Assembly (NCBI GenBank): GCA_965153455.1
Contig: OZ234497.1
Coordinates: forward strand, 17,601,872-17,665,871
DNA length: 64,000 bases
Direction: 5' to 3'
DNA from: Sphagnum compactum
Lineage: Eukaryota > Bryophyta > Sphagnopsida > Sphagnales
Shown: positions 1-11,160 of the stretch, in pieces
How the letters are laid out: the number at the start of each line of letters is the position of its first letter
Position numbering within the stretch: the stretch's first letter is position 1
Notes under the pieces: model-generated
The model's database searches: none
What the model was told of the DNA's origin: nothing
The model's input: the letters and a program-made list of their open reading frames with translations, nothing else
Translations under genes and position numbers: made by a program

Positions 1-299
1 AATTTTTATGTTTTTTTTAATGTGCCAACTTTGGAACAAATTTTGTTGTTTGAAACCTTTACCTTGTTAATGTAGCATCAACATCCAATAATCATCTTAC
101 AGAGCGAATTTTTACATTCATGATCCTTTTATAGCATTAATGTTTAGCAATCCTCCAGTTTTTATTGTTTGATTCGATGCAAGCTTCAAACACTAATGTC
201 ATGGTGCATTCAGGAAAAACGTCTTTAATTTCTCACACAAATTTTACATGTGATTCCCTAAAAAGAACTTTAAAAGATAAAAATAAAAACATAATGAGT

Positions 300-1650
300 A
301 TGAATTGGTTTATCATGAATAATAAAAATTGATGGCATCTTTGAAATCTAGGGTCTTTTTGAAATTAATAACTTTGGATGCAAATTGGATCTTCAATTTC
401 TAAGGGCAAGAAAAGGTATCTTTGCAAGTTTTAGCCCATTCTTGTCTACCCTTTTCCATTTTTTTTCGTGTCTAAGTAATAGAAGACTATGCATCCTTGA
501 TGGAAACCTCTCTCATCTCATCACAAACTTTCACATCATTAATGACATATTGACAACATTTGGACATGGCATGCACATAACAAGTAACTAAATATGGCTA
601 TTTTATCATTAGTGGAACACATGAAACTATGTTTGTTAAAGTAGTTGTGAGTGTGTTCAAGTTGGCACCTTTGTTTTTCACATGTGTGACAACCTTGTCA
701 CATAGTCCAAAACAAGCAAACAACTCTTTCAATTGTTTAGCAATGGCAATATTTGAAATTTTGTCCACCCGCAACTAGGGACTGTTAATGTACTTATGGT
801 AGTAAAAAGTAAATGGATAGTTGTTGAATTATTTTTAATGCCGATGTAATTAAGGACTATCCATATAATTTAAGTGTTATGAAAGGAAGGTAAACAAGAA
901 AAATAATCTTTACTTTGAAGGTGTTTGAAATGATGTCATGTGGCGCTTTAAAATTTTAGATTGCGTTTTGAGCCGTCAAGCGTACCTCCACTAAAGATGC
1001 CTACTATAACATGACATGGTTTCCATTGTTTGTTAATATAATTAACCATCAAAGTTAAAATGTTAGACCCGCCTTGTGGACATTTTGAAATCAAATGTGG
1101 CACTGATTGTAATGGTTTCAACATGAGTAGGGAACACATGCCATTCAATGGCCTTATTGATCATGTTAGGGATTACTTCATTAGAAAAATATTGTTTACT
1201 TGGAAACATAACCCAATTGTATTGTCAAAGGACTAGCTTTTTAAGCCATACATCTTTAATGGAATTCAAATGTGATATCTTTTATTGATGTACAAAGTGA
1301 AAACTTCAACAAATTGTTCTTGAGAAGGGTCATATTTTCTTTAAGGAAGCGCACTACCAAAGAAATCAACAATGGAATTTATTGTTGGTTTTTTCTTTTA
1401 TAGAAGGTTGGCAAATATTGGTAGTAACATTGGCAACATTCTCTTTTGTTTTGTAAATATTCAACACATCATAATGTTAAAAAATGACATGACTGTTCAT
1501 GGCAACTATGCCATGGTCTTTATTACACATTATAAGGTCTTTCCAATCTTGAATGTCTTTACTTTTACTCTGTTTTTCAATTGTTTTCTTAGTGGACAAA
1601 ATGGCACACAATGCACCACATTTGTTGAGATTTAAAAAAGTTTACAACAA
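300..1650 (-). mobile_element. decayed hAT-superfamily transposase
   Basis: Read on the minus strand, several frames of this stretch together follow the order of a plant hAT transposase, broken by stops and frameshifts. From N to C: a block near 1150-1240 with SNEVIPNMINKAIEWHV; QGGSNILTLMVNYINKQWKP then CHVIVGIF near 985-1090; VVTHVKNKGANLNTLTTTL near 625-690; HAMSKCCQYVINDVKVCDEM near 510-575; and GKGRQEWAKTCKD near 400-450. The order and spacing match the core of hAT transposases that I know from plant genomes (recognition from memory, not a search). No intact ORF, terminal inverted repeat or 8-bp target duplication was found, so the element is a fossil that cannot encode transposase. Its outer ends are uncertain. 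Confidence 0.75.
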
Positions 1651-3000
1651 TAGATGAATCATTAAGTCTAAAGAAAAATCACATACCTGTTGTTTGATAA
1701 AAAATAAACCAAAACTTTTGGTTCACTTATAATTGGAGAAGTTGATGTTGTTGTCATGCTTGTGCTTCAACTTGTAAAATCTCTTCCTCCATATCTCTTT
1801 CTCCAATCAACTCATTAATACATTCAGATTTAACTCCGCCATCATCATTCCTTGCCACCCTTCTAATAACAGTTGCATCATTATGATCAATAATTGATTA
1901 AGCTAACCTTGAAATTCTTCTCACTCTTACAATACTTGCAACACCCCAATTGAAATCCATTTTGTAGCAATAGAATAATGAAAACATAACTAGGAAAAGG
2001 TTAGGGTTTAAAGTATAAAAATGGGAAGCACCAACAATGCAACAAAACAATAAAAAACACGATTCTCTTTTTCAAATGCCACATAGTAAATATTTGAACA
2101 ATGGCAAATATAAGAAATGTAGCAAAAGAAACAATGGTAGCACAAGAATTGTAGCATAGGAACAATGACAAGCACAAGAATTATAACATAAGAGTGATGG
2201 TAAGCACAAGAAGTGTAGCATAGGAGTGATGGTAGGCACAAAAAATGTACCAAAAAGAGTGATGGCAAGTGCAAAAATAAGTTGAACCATCACTTTATTA
2301 ACAATACAAAAACTTGAACCCATTACTATATTAGAATAATGGGAAGCATAAAAATCCTAGTAGAGGAGCGATGGAAGGCATGATACATCAACAAAATGTA
2401 ATTTTGTTTTCCAAACCAAACACAAAGCATAAATAATGAATTGAAACACACCAAAAAGGATGCTTGAAGCTTAGCTCAACATGAATGCTCTTTAAACAAA
2501 AACACAAAAATGACAAAATGCCTCGATTCATGAATGTGATGGCACAACGAAAAGAAGTCATCAAACCAAGTTGTCCCTCCTTCTTTTTCGTTGCCTTGCA
2601 CTACAATGTTTGATGGACATTCACTTTCTTTGCAATGCACATTCAAATAATCCTTCTAACCCTAACCCTAATTTGATTGATGCGCTCATAGATGCAACAA
2701 AAATTGACATCCTTTTTGCCTATGCATCTCATGGGTCGTGACAAATGCGAAGCCTATATGAGCATTGACATAGCTAGGGTTTTGGGCGAACAAAAGGCCA
2801 CTGAGTCTTAAGGTCCAAGTTTCAGTTTTAATGTGTGGGGTTGGAAAAGAACAATATGTAGCAAACTAAAACTTGGATGTAGAAATATTTTGCTAGGGTC
2901 ACATACTGAACATTGCTGGAGATGCTCTTAGCATGATGATGATGATGATCAGCTCATCGATGGATGATGAGTCACGAGAAATCCGCACGGGAAGAAAAAG
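1651..3000. other. AT-rich intergenic stretch upstream of DPE1
   Basis: No gene recognised. From about 2080 to 2280 there is an irregular short-period repeat built on variants of agcacaagaantgtagcata, giving meaningless hydrophobic minus-strand ORFs. Two CCCTAA-type units occur near 2658-2672. The end of the stretch presumably holds the promoter and leader of the + strand gene that follows. Confidence 0.5.
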
Positions 3001-4790
3001 AAATTCTTTCTGTACCCAAAAAAAATCCTCAAAAAGATGGGAGGAGGAGAATATCTCACACACCCACACAAAATCCAACAGCCTTTGTGATTGGAGCAGC
3101 CACCATGATCCTCCTCCTCCTCTTCTTCAGGTAAACAAGAAACAACAAACACGCACCTCACGCACTCCCCCACCCAACTCCCCCAAAACACGCAGACACA
3201 TTCTTCAGCCTCATCACAGACAGTTGGTTTCTCTTTGCATGTTGTTTGTTGGGTTGCACAAGAGAGGAGGAGGACAATGGCATCATCAGCAGCATCACTG
3301 GGTGTGATCTTCAACTTCAGTGACAGATGCCCATCACCATCATTATCATTACTTGCAGTTGCAGCATGTGACAAGTGCATGGCCATCAGCAGTAGTAGCA
3401 ACAAAAGCAGCAGCAGCAGCAGCATCACTAGCAGCAGCTTTTCTTTGCAATTGGGTTGTAGAAAGTTTTGCACTGCAGCAGCTTCTTCTTCTTCTTCTTC
3501 TGTTTCTTCTTCTTTTGTGTGCAAGTTTTCAGTACCCAATTGTGGTGGTACAAGGACAAGGAGATCAGGAGTGAAATTGGGGAAGTTAATGGTGTGTAGT
3601 GCAACATTGAGTCCTTTGAAATCAGCAAGGAAAGAGCAGGAGAAGGAGGACATGGAGGAGGAGGAGGAGGAGGGCATGAAGCAGCAGCTGGTTAGGGTTG
3701 GAGAGGAGTTGCCTGAAGATTATGTAAAAGATGATCCTAGCAAGACAGCTCCGCAGAGAAGGTGTGGTATTCTCTTGCATCCTTCTTCTTTGCCGGGGAG
3801 TTATGGAATTGGGGAGATGGGTCGTGAAGCTTTTGCTTTCCTGGATTGGTTGAACGCCACAGGTTGCAGAGTCTGGCAGGTGTTGCCTCTGGTGCCACCA
3901 GGAAGGAAAGGAGGGGAAGATGGATCGCCATATGCGGGTTCTGATGCTAACTGTGGAAATACTCTGTTGATTTCCTTGGAGAGTCTTGTTGCAGACGGAT
4001 TGCTGGAGAAATCTGATCTGCCCAAGGTGGTGCCTCTTGCTAGAGTTGATTTTACGGCTGTGGCAGAGATCAAAGATCCATTGATTGTCAAGGCGGCGAG
4101 AAATCTAGTCAAGAGCAAAGGACCCTTACGAGAGAGGATGGAGAGCTTCAGGAAGGATCCAAGAATCTCTGTGTGGTTGGAAGAGGCAGCATTGTTTGCA
4201 GCAATTGACAATGCACTCGGTTTGCAATACTGGTGGGAATGGCCTGCAGCTCTGCGTAACCGAGATCCTGCTGCTCTAGAGAAAGCCAGGAAGACGCACG
4301 AGGAATTCATCTTAATCTTCATTGCACAGCAGTTTTTGTTCCAGCGTCAGTGGCAAGAAGTGCACAGTTATGCGACAAAACTAGGCATCAAGATTGTGGG
4401 TGACATGCCAATCTATGTGGGTGGACACAGTGCTGATGTGTGGGCAAACCAGAGCATGTTTGCTTTGGATCCTGACACACGAGCTCCATCCATGGTGAGT
4501 GGAGTTCCGCCCGATGCATTCTCTGCAACTGGCCAGCTATGGGGAAGTCCATTGTACAACTGGAAGGTTATGGCTGAGGATCGATACACTTGGTGGGCAA
4601 ACAGGATGCGGCGTGCTGTTGAGCTCTATGATGAGTTCCGGATTGATCATTTCAGAGGACTTGCAGGTTACTGGGCCATTGAAGGAACAGCCACAACAGC
4701 GATGAATGGAAAATGGGAAGCTGGGCCAAGAGAGGATTTCTTCGACGCAATCAGGGAAGCTGTTGGAAAGGTTGATATCATTGCTGAGGA

Positions 4791-4840
4791 TCTGGGTGTC
4801 ATCACAGGAGATGTTTCTGGGTGTCATCACAGGAGATGTT
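4791..4840 (+). repeat. exact 25-bp tandem duplication inside DPE1
   Basis: Bases 4791-4815 and 4816-4840 are identical. The unit encodes the region around DLGVITGDV just after the catalytic Glu. Since 25 is not a multiple of 3, it causes the frameshift in the gene. A 25-nt removal by splicing is implausible because plant introns are longer. Confidence 0.95.
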
Positions 4841-5299
4841 GTAGCTCTGCGGAAACATATCAAAGCACCTGGCATGGCTGTTCTTCAGTTTGCATTTGGC
4901 AGCAATTCACGGAATCCACATCTGCCTCACAACCATGAGGTTGATCAGGTTGTGTATCCTGGAACCCATGACAATGACACAGTGGTTGGGTGGTGGAAGA
5001 AAGCAAGTATGACTGAGAGACATCGTGTGCAGAGCTACTTAAGAATGGAGGAGGATGATGATGTGCATTGGGAGTTTATTCGTTGCAGCATTGCCTCGGT
5101 TGCTCGCACTACAATCATCCCCATGCAGGACATATTGGGTTTGGACAATGATGCTCGGATGAACACTCCTGCAACCCAGGCAGGAAACTGGGGATGGAGA
5201 GTGGGAGAATCTGGCATCTTCTCAAAACTCAAGGTGGAGAAGCTAAAGCTGAGGGGTCTTCTTGATGAATTCAACCGCCTGCCTCGGGGTGAGAAACTT

Positions 5300-5396
5300 G
5301 TTGAAGAGAAAGCTGAGTCTAAACCAAAACAACTGGTTGTTGAAGAGAAAGCTGATTTTAAACCAAAACAACTGGTTGTTGAAGAGAAACAGAAAT
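5300..5396 (+). repeat. 39-bp in-frame repeat in the DPE1 tail
   Basis: Units start at 5300, 5339 and 5378 (partial) and encode 13-residue Lys/Glu-rich blocks of the type VEEKAESKPKQLV. The tail lies beyond the usual end of the GH77 domain and looks like a low-complexity extension. Confidence 0.85.
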
Positions 5397-5425
5397 CAAA
5401 CCCAAGCAAGCGTGAGATCAAGTGA

Positions 5426-6852
5426 AGAAGACAAAGAAGAAGAAGAAGAGTAATAATTTCATGTAAGTCCTTCTGTACTACTGATTTTCTTAGGTGACAA
5501 ATTGGCCAAGACAAGAGAAAAAGCACCAGCAGACAGATAACAAGCAGGAACAGTGTTGAAAAAGCTTCTTGTTCTTCATTATCAGGGCATTGCTGCTTGA
5601 TGGAGATCACAGATGGATTGCAGGCAATTTTTTGTATCACTAAAACCCACTGTCAGACCCAACCAAAAAAAGGTCCCAGAGAGGGAAGATCATCATCATG
5701 GTGCAAAGTGGAGTTGAATTGGTGAGCAGCAAGCAAGCAGATCCATTCCTTCCTTAAGATAATTTGTTGAGTCCAATTCTCAAACCCCAAGATTAGCACA
5801 AGTCTAGGGAGGAGGGGACTCTCTGCTGCTGAAAATAAACTTCACAGACTCAAGTAAGATTTGAAGAGATGGAGATAAGAAGATTCGGCAAATTTTTTTT
5901 CAAGCAATCCAATATATCCTGAAGAAGAAAGACATCACCAACAGACAACAACAACAACAACAACAACAACAATCTATCATCTTATCATTGAAACCACCAC
6001 ACTTGTGAGAGTATTCAAACACTGGACTAGTTTTTTTTCCTGCAACACAGCAGCTATATACAATTTATACGATTTGTCATCTTCTTCTTATGTTGCAAAA
6101 GTTCCTCTTACATTTTTTTTGAAAGTTACACTCTGTCACACATCCGAGCTTCTCTCTTCTCAAGTGCAAGATTGATTTACAGTTACAATTTCTAAAACCC
6201 GAATCTTTCAAACCCACTTTTCCAGTTTTGGTGAAGAAGTGTGATCAGAAACAACACCCAACAGTGCTGACACCACCTTTAAGTGGAGTTTCACTTGCTC
6301 ACTCACTCACTCACTCACTCACTCATTCATCACTGAAAGGTTTTCCCCTTGAATTCATTTTTCTTGTCAAGAGATGGGTAGTAGTATGATAAAGCTTTTG
6401 CAGTATTGAATCCAAGTCCTTGATTCTCTTCTGAGCATTTGGAAACCAAATGTTGATTCAATATCTTGATCGAGTTGGAGAGTGAGGGAGAGAGAGAGAG
6501 TTCTTGGCACTGCCCTTTATTTGTGTTTTTTTCCCCCATCAAGGTGTTCTTCCATCCTTGATTTTGTTTTGCATCATATCTGTGAGAAGACTTTTGTTTT
6601 GGGCATCTGTGAGAAGATCACAGAGGCAACTCCTCAAGGTATTGATTGTTGTCAGTTGCCTTGGGTACTCATACCTCAATTGTACCTCATTCATCAATTG
6701 GGTATTCATACCTCAATTGCTGTGGATTGGTTTTTTTCCAGTTTGATCACAGTAGTATCTTTGTTGCAGTCTTTTGCATCATCTTTTCTCTCAGTTGTAG
6801 TTGTTGCATCTCAAAGGTAGATAGACAGCATGACAATGATTGCCACAACAAC
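5426..6852. other. non-coding stretch downstream of DPE1
   Basis: No gene recognised. It should include the DPE1 3' UTR. There is a CAA/ACA microsatellite at about 5943-5972 and an ACTC microsatellite at about 6296-6327. Short pyrimidine-rich ORFs here have no family resemblance. Confidence 0.5.
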
Positions 6853-7260
6853 ATTCTAGCATTGTTGCAAAAGACAGAGACTGAGATAATCATCAGCTGC
6901 TCAATGTCAAGCAGTTGCAAAATCCTAGCTCATGAGAGGAAGGATCAGTACACCACCATTCAAGCATTGTTGCAAAAGACAGAGACTGAGATAATCATCA
7001 GCTGCTCAATGTCAAGCAGTTGCAAAATCCTAGCTCATGAGAAGAAGGATCAGTACACCACCATTCAAGCATTGTTGCAAAAGACACACACTCAGACAAT
7101 CATCGGCTGCAAAATCCTAGCATGAGAAGAAGGATTGGTACAGCATTCTAGCATGATATGAAAGGATTGTTGGTACAACACCATTCAAGCATTGTTGCAA
7201 AAGATACACACAGATCATGAGCAGCTCTCTTGCAGCAGTTGCAAAACCCTAGCAAGGTTC
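6853..7260 (+). repeat. 105-bp tandem repeat array
   Basis: Units begin at 6853, 6958 and 7063, exactly 105 bp apart. Each starts attc(t/a)agcattgttgcaaaa. The first two are nearly identical; the third is shortened, and diverged partial copies run to about 7260. Because 105 is a multiple of 3, the array keeps an ORF open (repeating ILALLQKTETEIIISCSMSS), but I see no known protein. Confidence 0.85.
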
Positions 7261-7282
7261 TTAGTATGAGAGGAGAGGCAGA

Positions 7283-7319
<37 letters not shown>

Positions 7320-9089
7320 TCTTTTTCTTCTTTTTTCTTTGAAGTCAAGTCTTTGGGGTTCCTTCTTTCCGGGACCACGCGTAAGAAGAAGAAGAAGAAG
7401 GTGGTTTGGGAGGGATCCACAAGCGGCGGGCAGTCGAGGGGGGACCCACGAGCGCAAGACATGTGCGAGGAACATTGATTGCGTGCGCTATGCGACGATC
7501 TTTCCCTTCCGTGGCGCAACCAAGTGCGCAGCAGCACTCTTTCTTTCTTACTCCTCCTCCAGTCATCAAGTCCTCCTGGACGTTTCTGCTCCTCTCTTTT
7601 GCGATTCTCTTTCTCTTGTCGTCACTTGGGGAAGAGCTCTTCTTTTTCTTGTTGTCGTTGTTGGTGGTTGTTTGCTGCTGCAGCTGCTGGAGGGAGATCC
7701 CAGCACCAGCACACACATACATGCACGCACACATACACACACACACAACTTCCAGATTCTCCTCCGATCGAGACCCCAGCACAGCCAGCACAGCCAGCAC
7801 ACACACACACCCAACTCCCAGTTTCTCCTCCGATCTCCATGAGCAGCAGTAGCAGGTATGGAAAACACAACAAGAGGCAATCTCATCATCAATCATCATG
7901 GGTTGTTGTCATTTTTTCCTGTGCAATCCGTTTTTGCTACTCTCCTACTCTTCCAAAAATTCTTGCGGTTCTGAAACACTTGGTAGTCGTCAAGGGGATG
8001 TGATGGGTGGTTCTTTGCTGCTGCTGCTGCTTTTGAGGGTTTAGGAATCTGCGTTTTTTTCTGGTGTCAAGCACGACACGAGCTTTGCTTTCTTCTTTGT
8101 CAAGCATGACATGGGCTTTGCTTTCTTCGTCCTTTGGATCATCAGGTAAACAAAACAAAACAAAAATGGGTGGAGAGAGTTGGAGATTTCACCACCCTTG
8201 AAGAAGAGCTTCTTCTGAGCGAGTTGTACTTCCTCTGCTGTGAAGCAGCAGCAGCAGAAGAAGAAGAAGAAGAAGAAGACGCGGTGCAAATTTGTGCAAG
8301 AATTGGTTTTTGGGGTTTTCTGGTGCTGGAGAAATCCAAACAACAACAACACAAACTCCAGGGTCCATCTGATCTACTTCAGGTATGTATGTATGGGATG
8401 TATGGATCAAAGAGAGAAGGAGAAAGCAATCTCAAGGTGAAGAAGAAGTTCTTTGCTGGCTGGCATGGGAATTGTGTTCTCACTCTTTTGTTGTGATCTT
8501 TTTTTGGTTTTCGTGCTGTTTCCTGGTATCATCATCATCATCTCCTCTTTCAAGAAAGAAAAAGAAAAAGGGGTTTGCAACCAGAAGATTTGCATCAACC
8601 TGGTTCTGGAGGAGGCTTTCTTGTAGAAAAGTCATGAAATCCAAAGAGGTCCTCATGGGAATTGGATTTTTGGGTGCTAGATATTGTACGCTTGTGGTTA
8701 GGGTGGACTGTGGATGTCTTTGTGAGATCTGAAATTTTCTGTTCCAACTGGGAGGATTCTGAATTTCCATTGATGCTTTGAGAAAGTGTGCTTTTTGTGG
8801 GCAGCTTAGCCCATCATGCTGGACCATTGGTGCTGCTTTGAACAGCTCTTTCTCAACATTCATTTTGGCTCTCAGTTTTGTTCTGATCATGCTAGCTGCT
8901 AGAAGTATTTTTTCTTGACGAAATGAAAATTGTAGTTGACAAAAGATTATGTCAATCTGGGGTAAGAATTTTTGTTTGCCTGATGTTGGTGAGAGTTTCA
9001 TTCAATTGGAAACAAGTAGTAGTACTCATGCTGTCAATGGCCCTCGTATTTGGCGCAGAAATTTGTGGAGTGTTGAGACAGGACATCCC
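7261..9089 (+). other. probable long 5' leader and promoter region
   Basis: Pyrimidine- and purine-tract-rich sequence typical of plant leaders: a GA microsatellite at about 7279-7313, GAA runs at 7384-7400 and 8258-8279, a CA tract at 7710-7810. CAG|GTATG-type candidate donors near 7855, 8145 and 8380 suggest possible untranslated exons for the downstream gene. All ORFs here are low-complexity. Confidence 0.4.
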
Positions 9090-11160
9090 ATGGCAACAAT
9101 CAGTCGTTCTTCGTTGGTGGGTCAGTCAGTTTCGAGGATAGTGGTACAGGAGAATCTGATGAAGACCAATGATAGACACAGTACTATACCAGTCTCAAGA
9201 CATTTGCTGCCTTCATCAGCAGAGCGCAAAGAAACTTGCACATGCCAGGTCTACTTGCAAATCTCCAGAATTCCACGGGGTTTAGGAGGCGTTTCAAGTT
9301 TAGGATGCTACGGATTCCACAGAAAGGGGCAGAGGAAATTAAGAGGATATGAAAAAAGCAATATAGTGACAAAACCCCGATGCGTGCATAGTTCTTCAGA
9401 GGGTGTGAATAATGATGATGCAATGGGAGGTGATCCACGGGTTCAGCAAATGCTTGTGGAGATGGTGCAAATTCAAATGGGGAAAACCCGTATGTCAGAT
9501 TTTGTGGGTGAGAGATCACAATACATGCGCAGCATTGCTCAGGAAACCCATCAACAGTATGACCGCATTGCTTACCGCACAATGAAGGGTCTGGATGACA
9601 CTGGTGCTCGGGTGAGTGAGTGAGTGAGGGAGGGTGGGTGGGTTCAAGCCATGTATGTGGTGCCAAAAATTTTCATCTGATATAATCTGCTGAGATGCTT
9701 CTTCTTTGGTAGCATGTGGGCATTCATGCCATAATAGTGCAAGCTTCTCTGATTCCTAGCGCACAGCTTTTGAGTTGGGAGAGAAGAATTTTTTTGCAGG
9801 TGCTGAGGCAACTGGATGCAGATGCTCACGCCATTGAGCGAGAACTCAGAAATGCAAGAGCTGAACTTGAGGTATGACCTTGTTGCATGAGTGTCCAAAC
9901 CTTCCATCTTGTTGGCTTTGTCACAATGTGGGTGGTCAAAAGTATTAGTTTTCTGAGAGTAAAACTTTTGGCTCTGTTATTGTTGTTGTTGTCTTTGAAG
10001 TTGATTTCAGCAGGATGTTGGTTTGAAACTTTGCAGGCACAGCAGAGGGATTTTGAGGAATTTCAGCGCATCACAGCATATTCTCGAAATGAAGGATTGT
10101 TCTTCAAGAATCTGTACCCATCTCCTAGCCGCTTTCGTTTGCAGACATCAACACTCTCGAAGGGTCCCTTCAAGGAGGTAAACCAGATGTTGGTTGTCCT
10201 TTGTATCTGGTGAAAGTATGAAGGCTAGATTCTCCTTTGAAATTCCTGGGTATTTTTTTCTGGGTTACTTTTTTCACAATTCGGTTGAAGGTTGAATTCA
10301 TGGAGGATAATTGGCATTTTGTTCTATATGGGAAAGTTTGTGATGGATTTGACATTGACATATTCCTCCTGCAGCAAGTGATTGTGGTGAAACCGAGTCG
10401 GGATTTCAGTAGCAGCTACAAGCAGGTCCTCTATGGAGGTCTTTCGTTGGTCATTGTTTCTTTCATCTGGAGTTCCAGCTCAGGTAACAAAACATTATAG
10501 AAAACCCCAATTTTTCTTTTCTGCCACTGCCTAAACAGAGATTGTTAAGCTATCATCTCTGGGGTGGAAAATTTTCCATTTCCCCATTCCGATCTGTCTG
10601 CGAATTGTCAAACTTGTCCAATTGATATAACGCTCATCATAAATATGTACTTAATATGCATGCGGTCATTCCACTCTCACTCTTTACAAAATAAACCGTG
10701 TCTAATGGGAACTTAATTGCAAGGATTTCAGTAGTGAACAGAGGCCCATAAAATGCACTTCCGTTTGTTGGGTGATGTTGCTCATAAAATGATTGCTATT
10801 TCTGACTGTTTCAGAGGAAATATGCAGTCAAGAAATCCTCAGTATGCAAGACACACATACATATACGTGTGTGCATGTGTATGTATATGTATAATGCACA
10901 TTTTTGGTGGAGCTACACATGAATGATCTCATTGTGTTTTGTTGGGAAACTACTTGTTTGCAGCTTTGTTGGCAGGAACAGGTATGAGAGCTTCGAAGCT
11001 GATGAGTTACGGTGTCATCATCTCTGCTCTTCTAACACAATTAGCGTATGCAAAGGTGCTGGTGGGTGAGGAGGAGGAGGAGGACAAGGACAAGGAAAAC
11101 AAGTCATTGGAACCACCGGTCCGATCTCAAGACTCTCAAGACGCTCATGACTCACAATGA
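9090..11160 (+). CDS. predicted plastid-targeted coiled-coil membrane protein, unnamed family
   Basis: Five exons join in phase: 9090-9611, 9800-9871, 10037-10177, 10375-10483 and 10964-11160, giving 346 residues; every junction is GT...AG. The chosen start (MATISRSS...) has a good context and opens a Ser/Arg-rich presequence ending near VTKPRCVHSSSEG, as expected for a chloroplast transit peptide; an in-frame ATG at 8949 would add 47 residues. The mature part begins GDPRVQQMLVEMVQIQMG, then a long charged helical stretch (QLDADAHAIERELRNARAEL) and EGLFFKNLYPSPSRF. Two hydrophobic segments follow: VLYGGLSLVIVSFIW, and SYGVIISALLTQLAYA. The tail is acidic. This architecture (coiled coil plus paired C-terminal membrane helices) recalls a conserved plant plastid protein of unknown function, but I cannot name it. 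Confidence 0.8.

Larger units (their letters stand above)
3277..5425 (+). pseudogene. DPE1: chloroplastic 4-alpha-glucanotransferase (disproportionating enzyme, GH77), frameshifted
   Basis: D-enzyme transfers glucan segments between malto-oligosaccharides in the plastid during starch breakdown. I place the start at the ATG at 3277, which opens a Ser-rich chloroplast transit peptide (MASSAASLGV...). An upstream in-frame ATG at 3235 is less likely. After an acidic linker the catalytic domain begins at RCGILLHPSSLPGSYGIGE. GH77 signatures follow: DMPIYVGGHSADVW, FRIDHFRG (nucleophile Asp at residue 457), IIAEDLG (acid/base Glu 504) and, after the break, YPGTHDND. No intron interrupts the coding sequence. 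At 4791-4840 a 25-bp unit is present twice, exactly and in tandem, which shifts the frame: the first frame ends at 4938 and the correct C-terminal half continues in another frame to 5425. Without one unit the ORF would be 707 codons, longer than the usual plant DPE1 of about 580 because of the N-terminal region and a repetitive C-terminal tail. It could be a pseudogene, an allelic lesion or an assembly error. Confidence 0.9.

Noticed and set aside
2949-3677. 242-codon minus-strand ORF
   Set aside because: Antisense of the Ser/Glu-rich DPE1 transit-peptide region; low-complexity shadow.
4780-4840. Splicing as an explanation for the DPE1 frameshift
   Set aside because: It would need an intron of about 25 nt, far below plant intron sizes, while an exact tandem duplication explains it fully.
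7345-8496. Several long overlapping ORFs on both strands
   Set aside because: They arise from GA, GAA and CA tracts, lack family resemblance and overlap one another in all frames.
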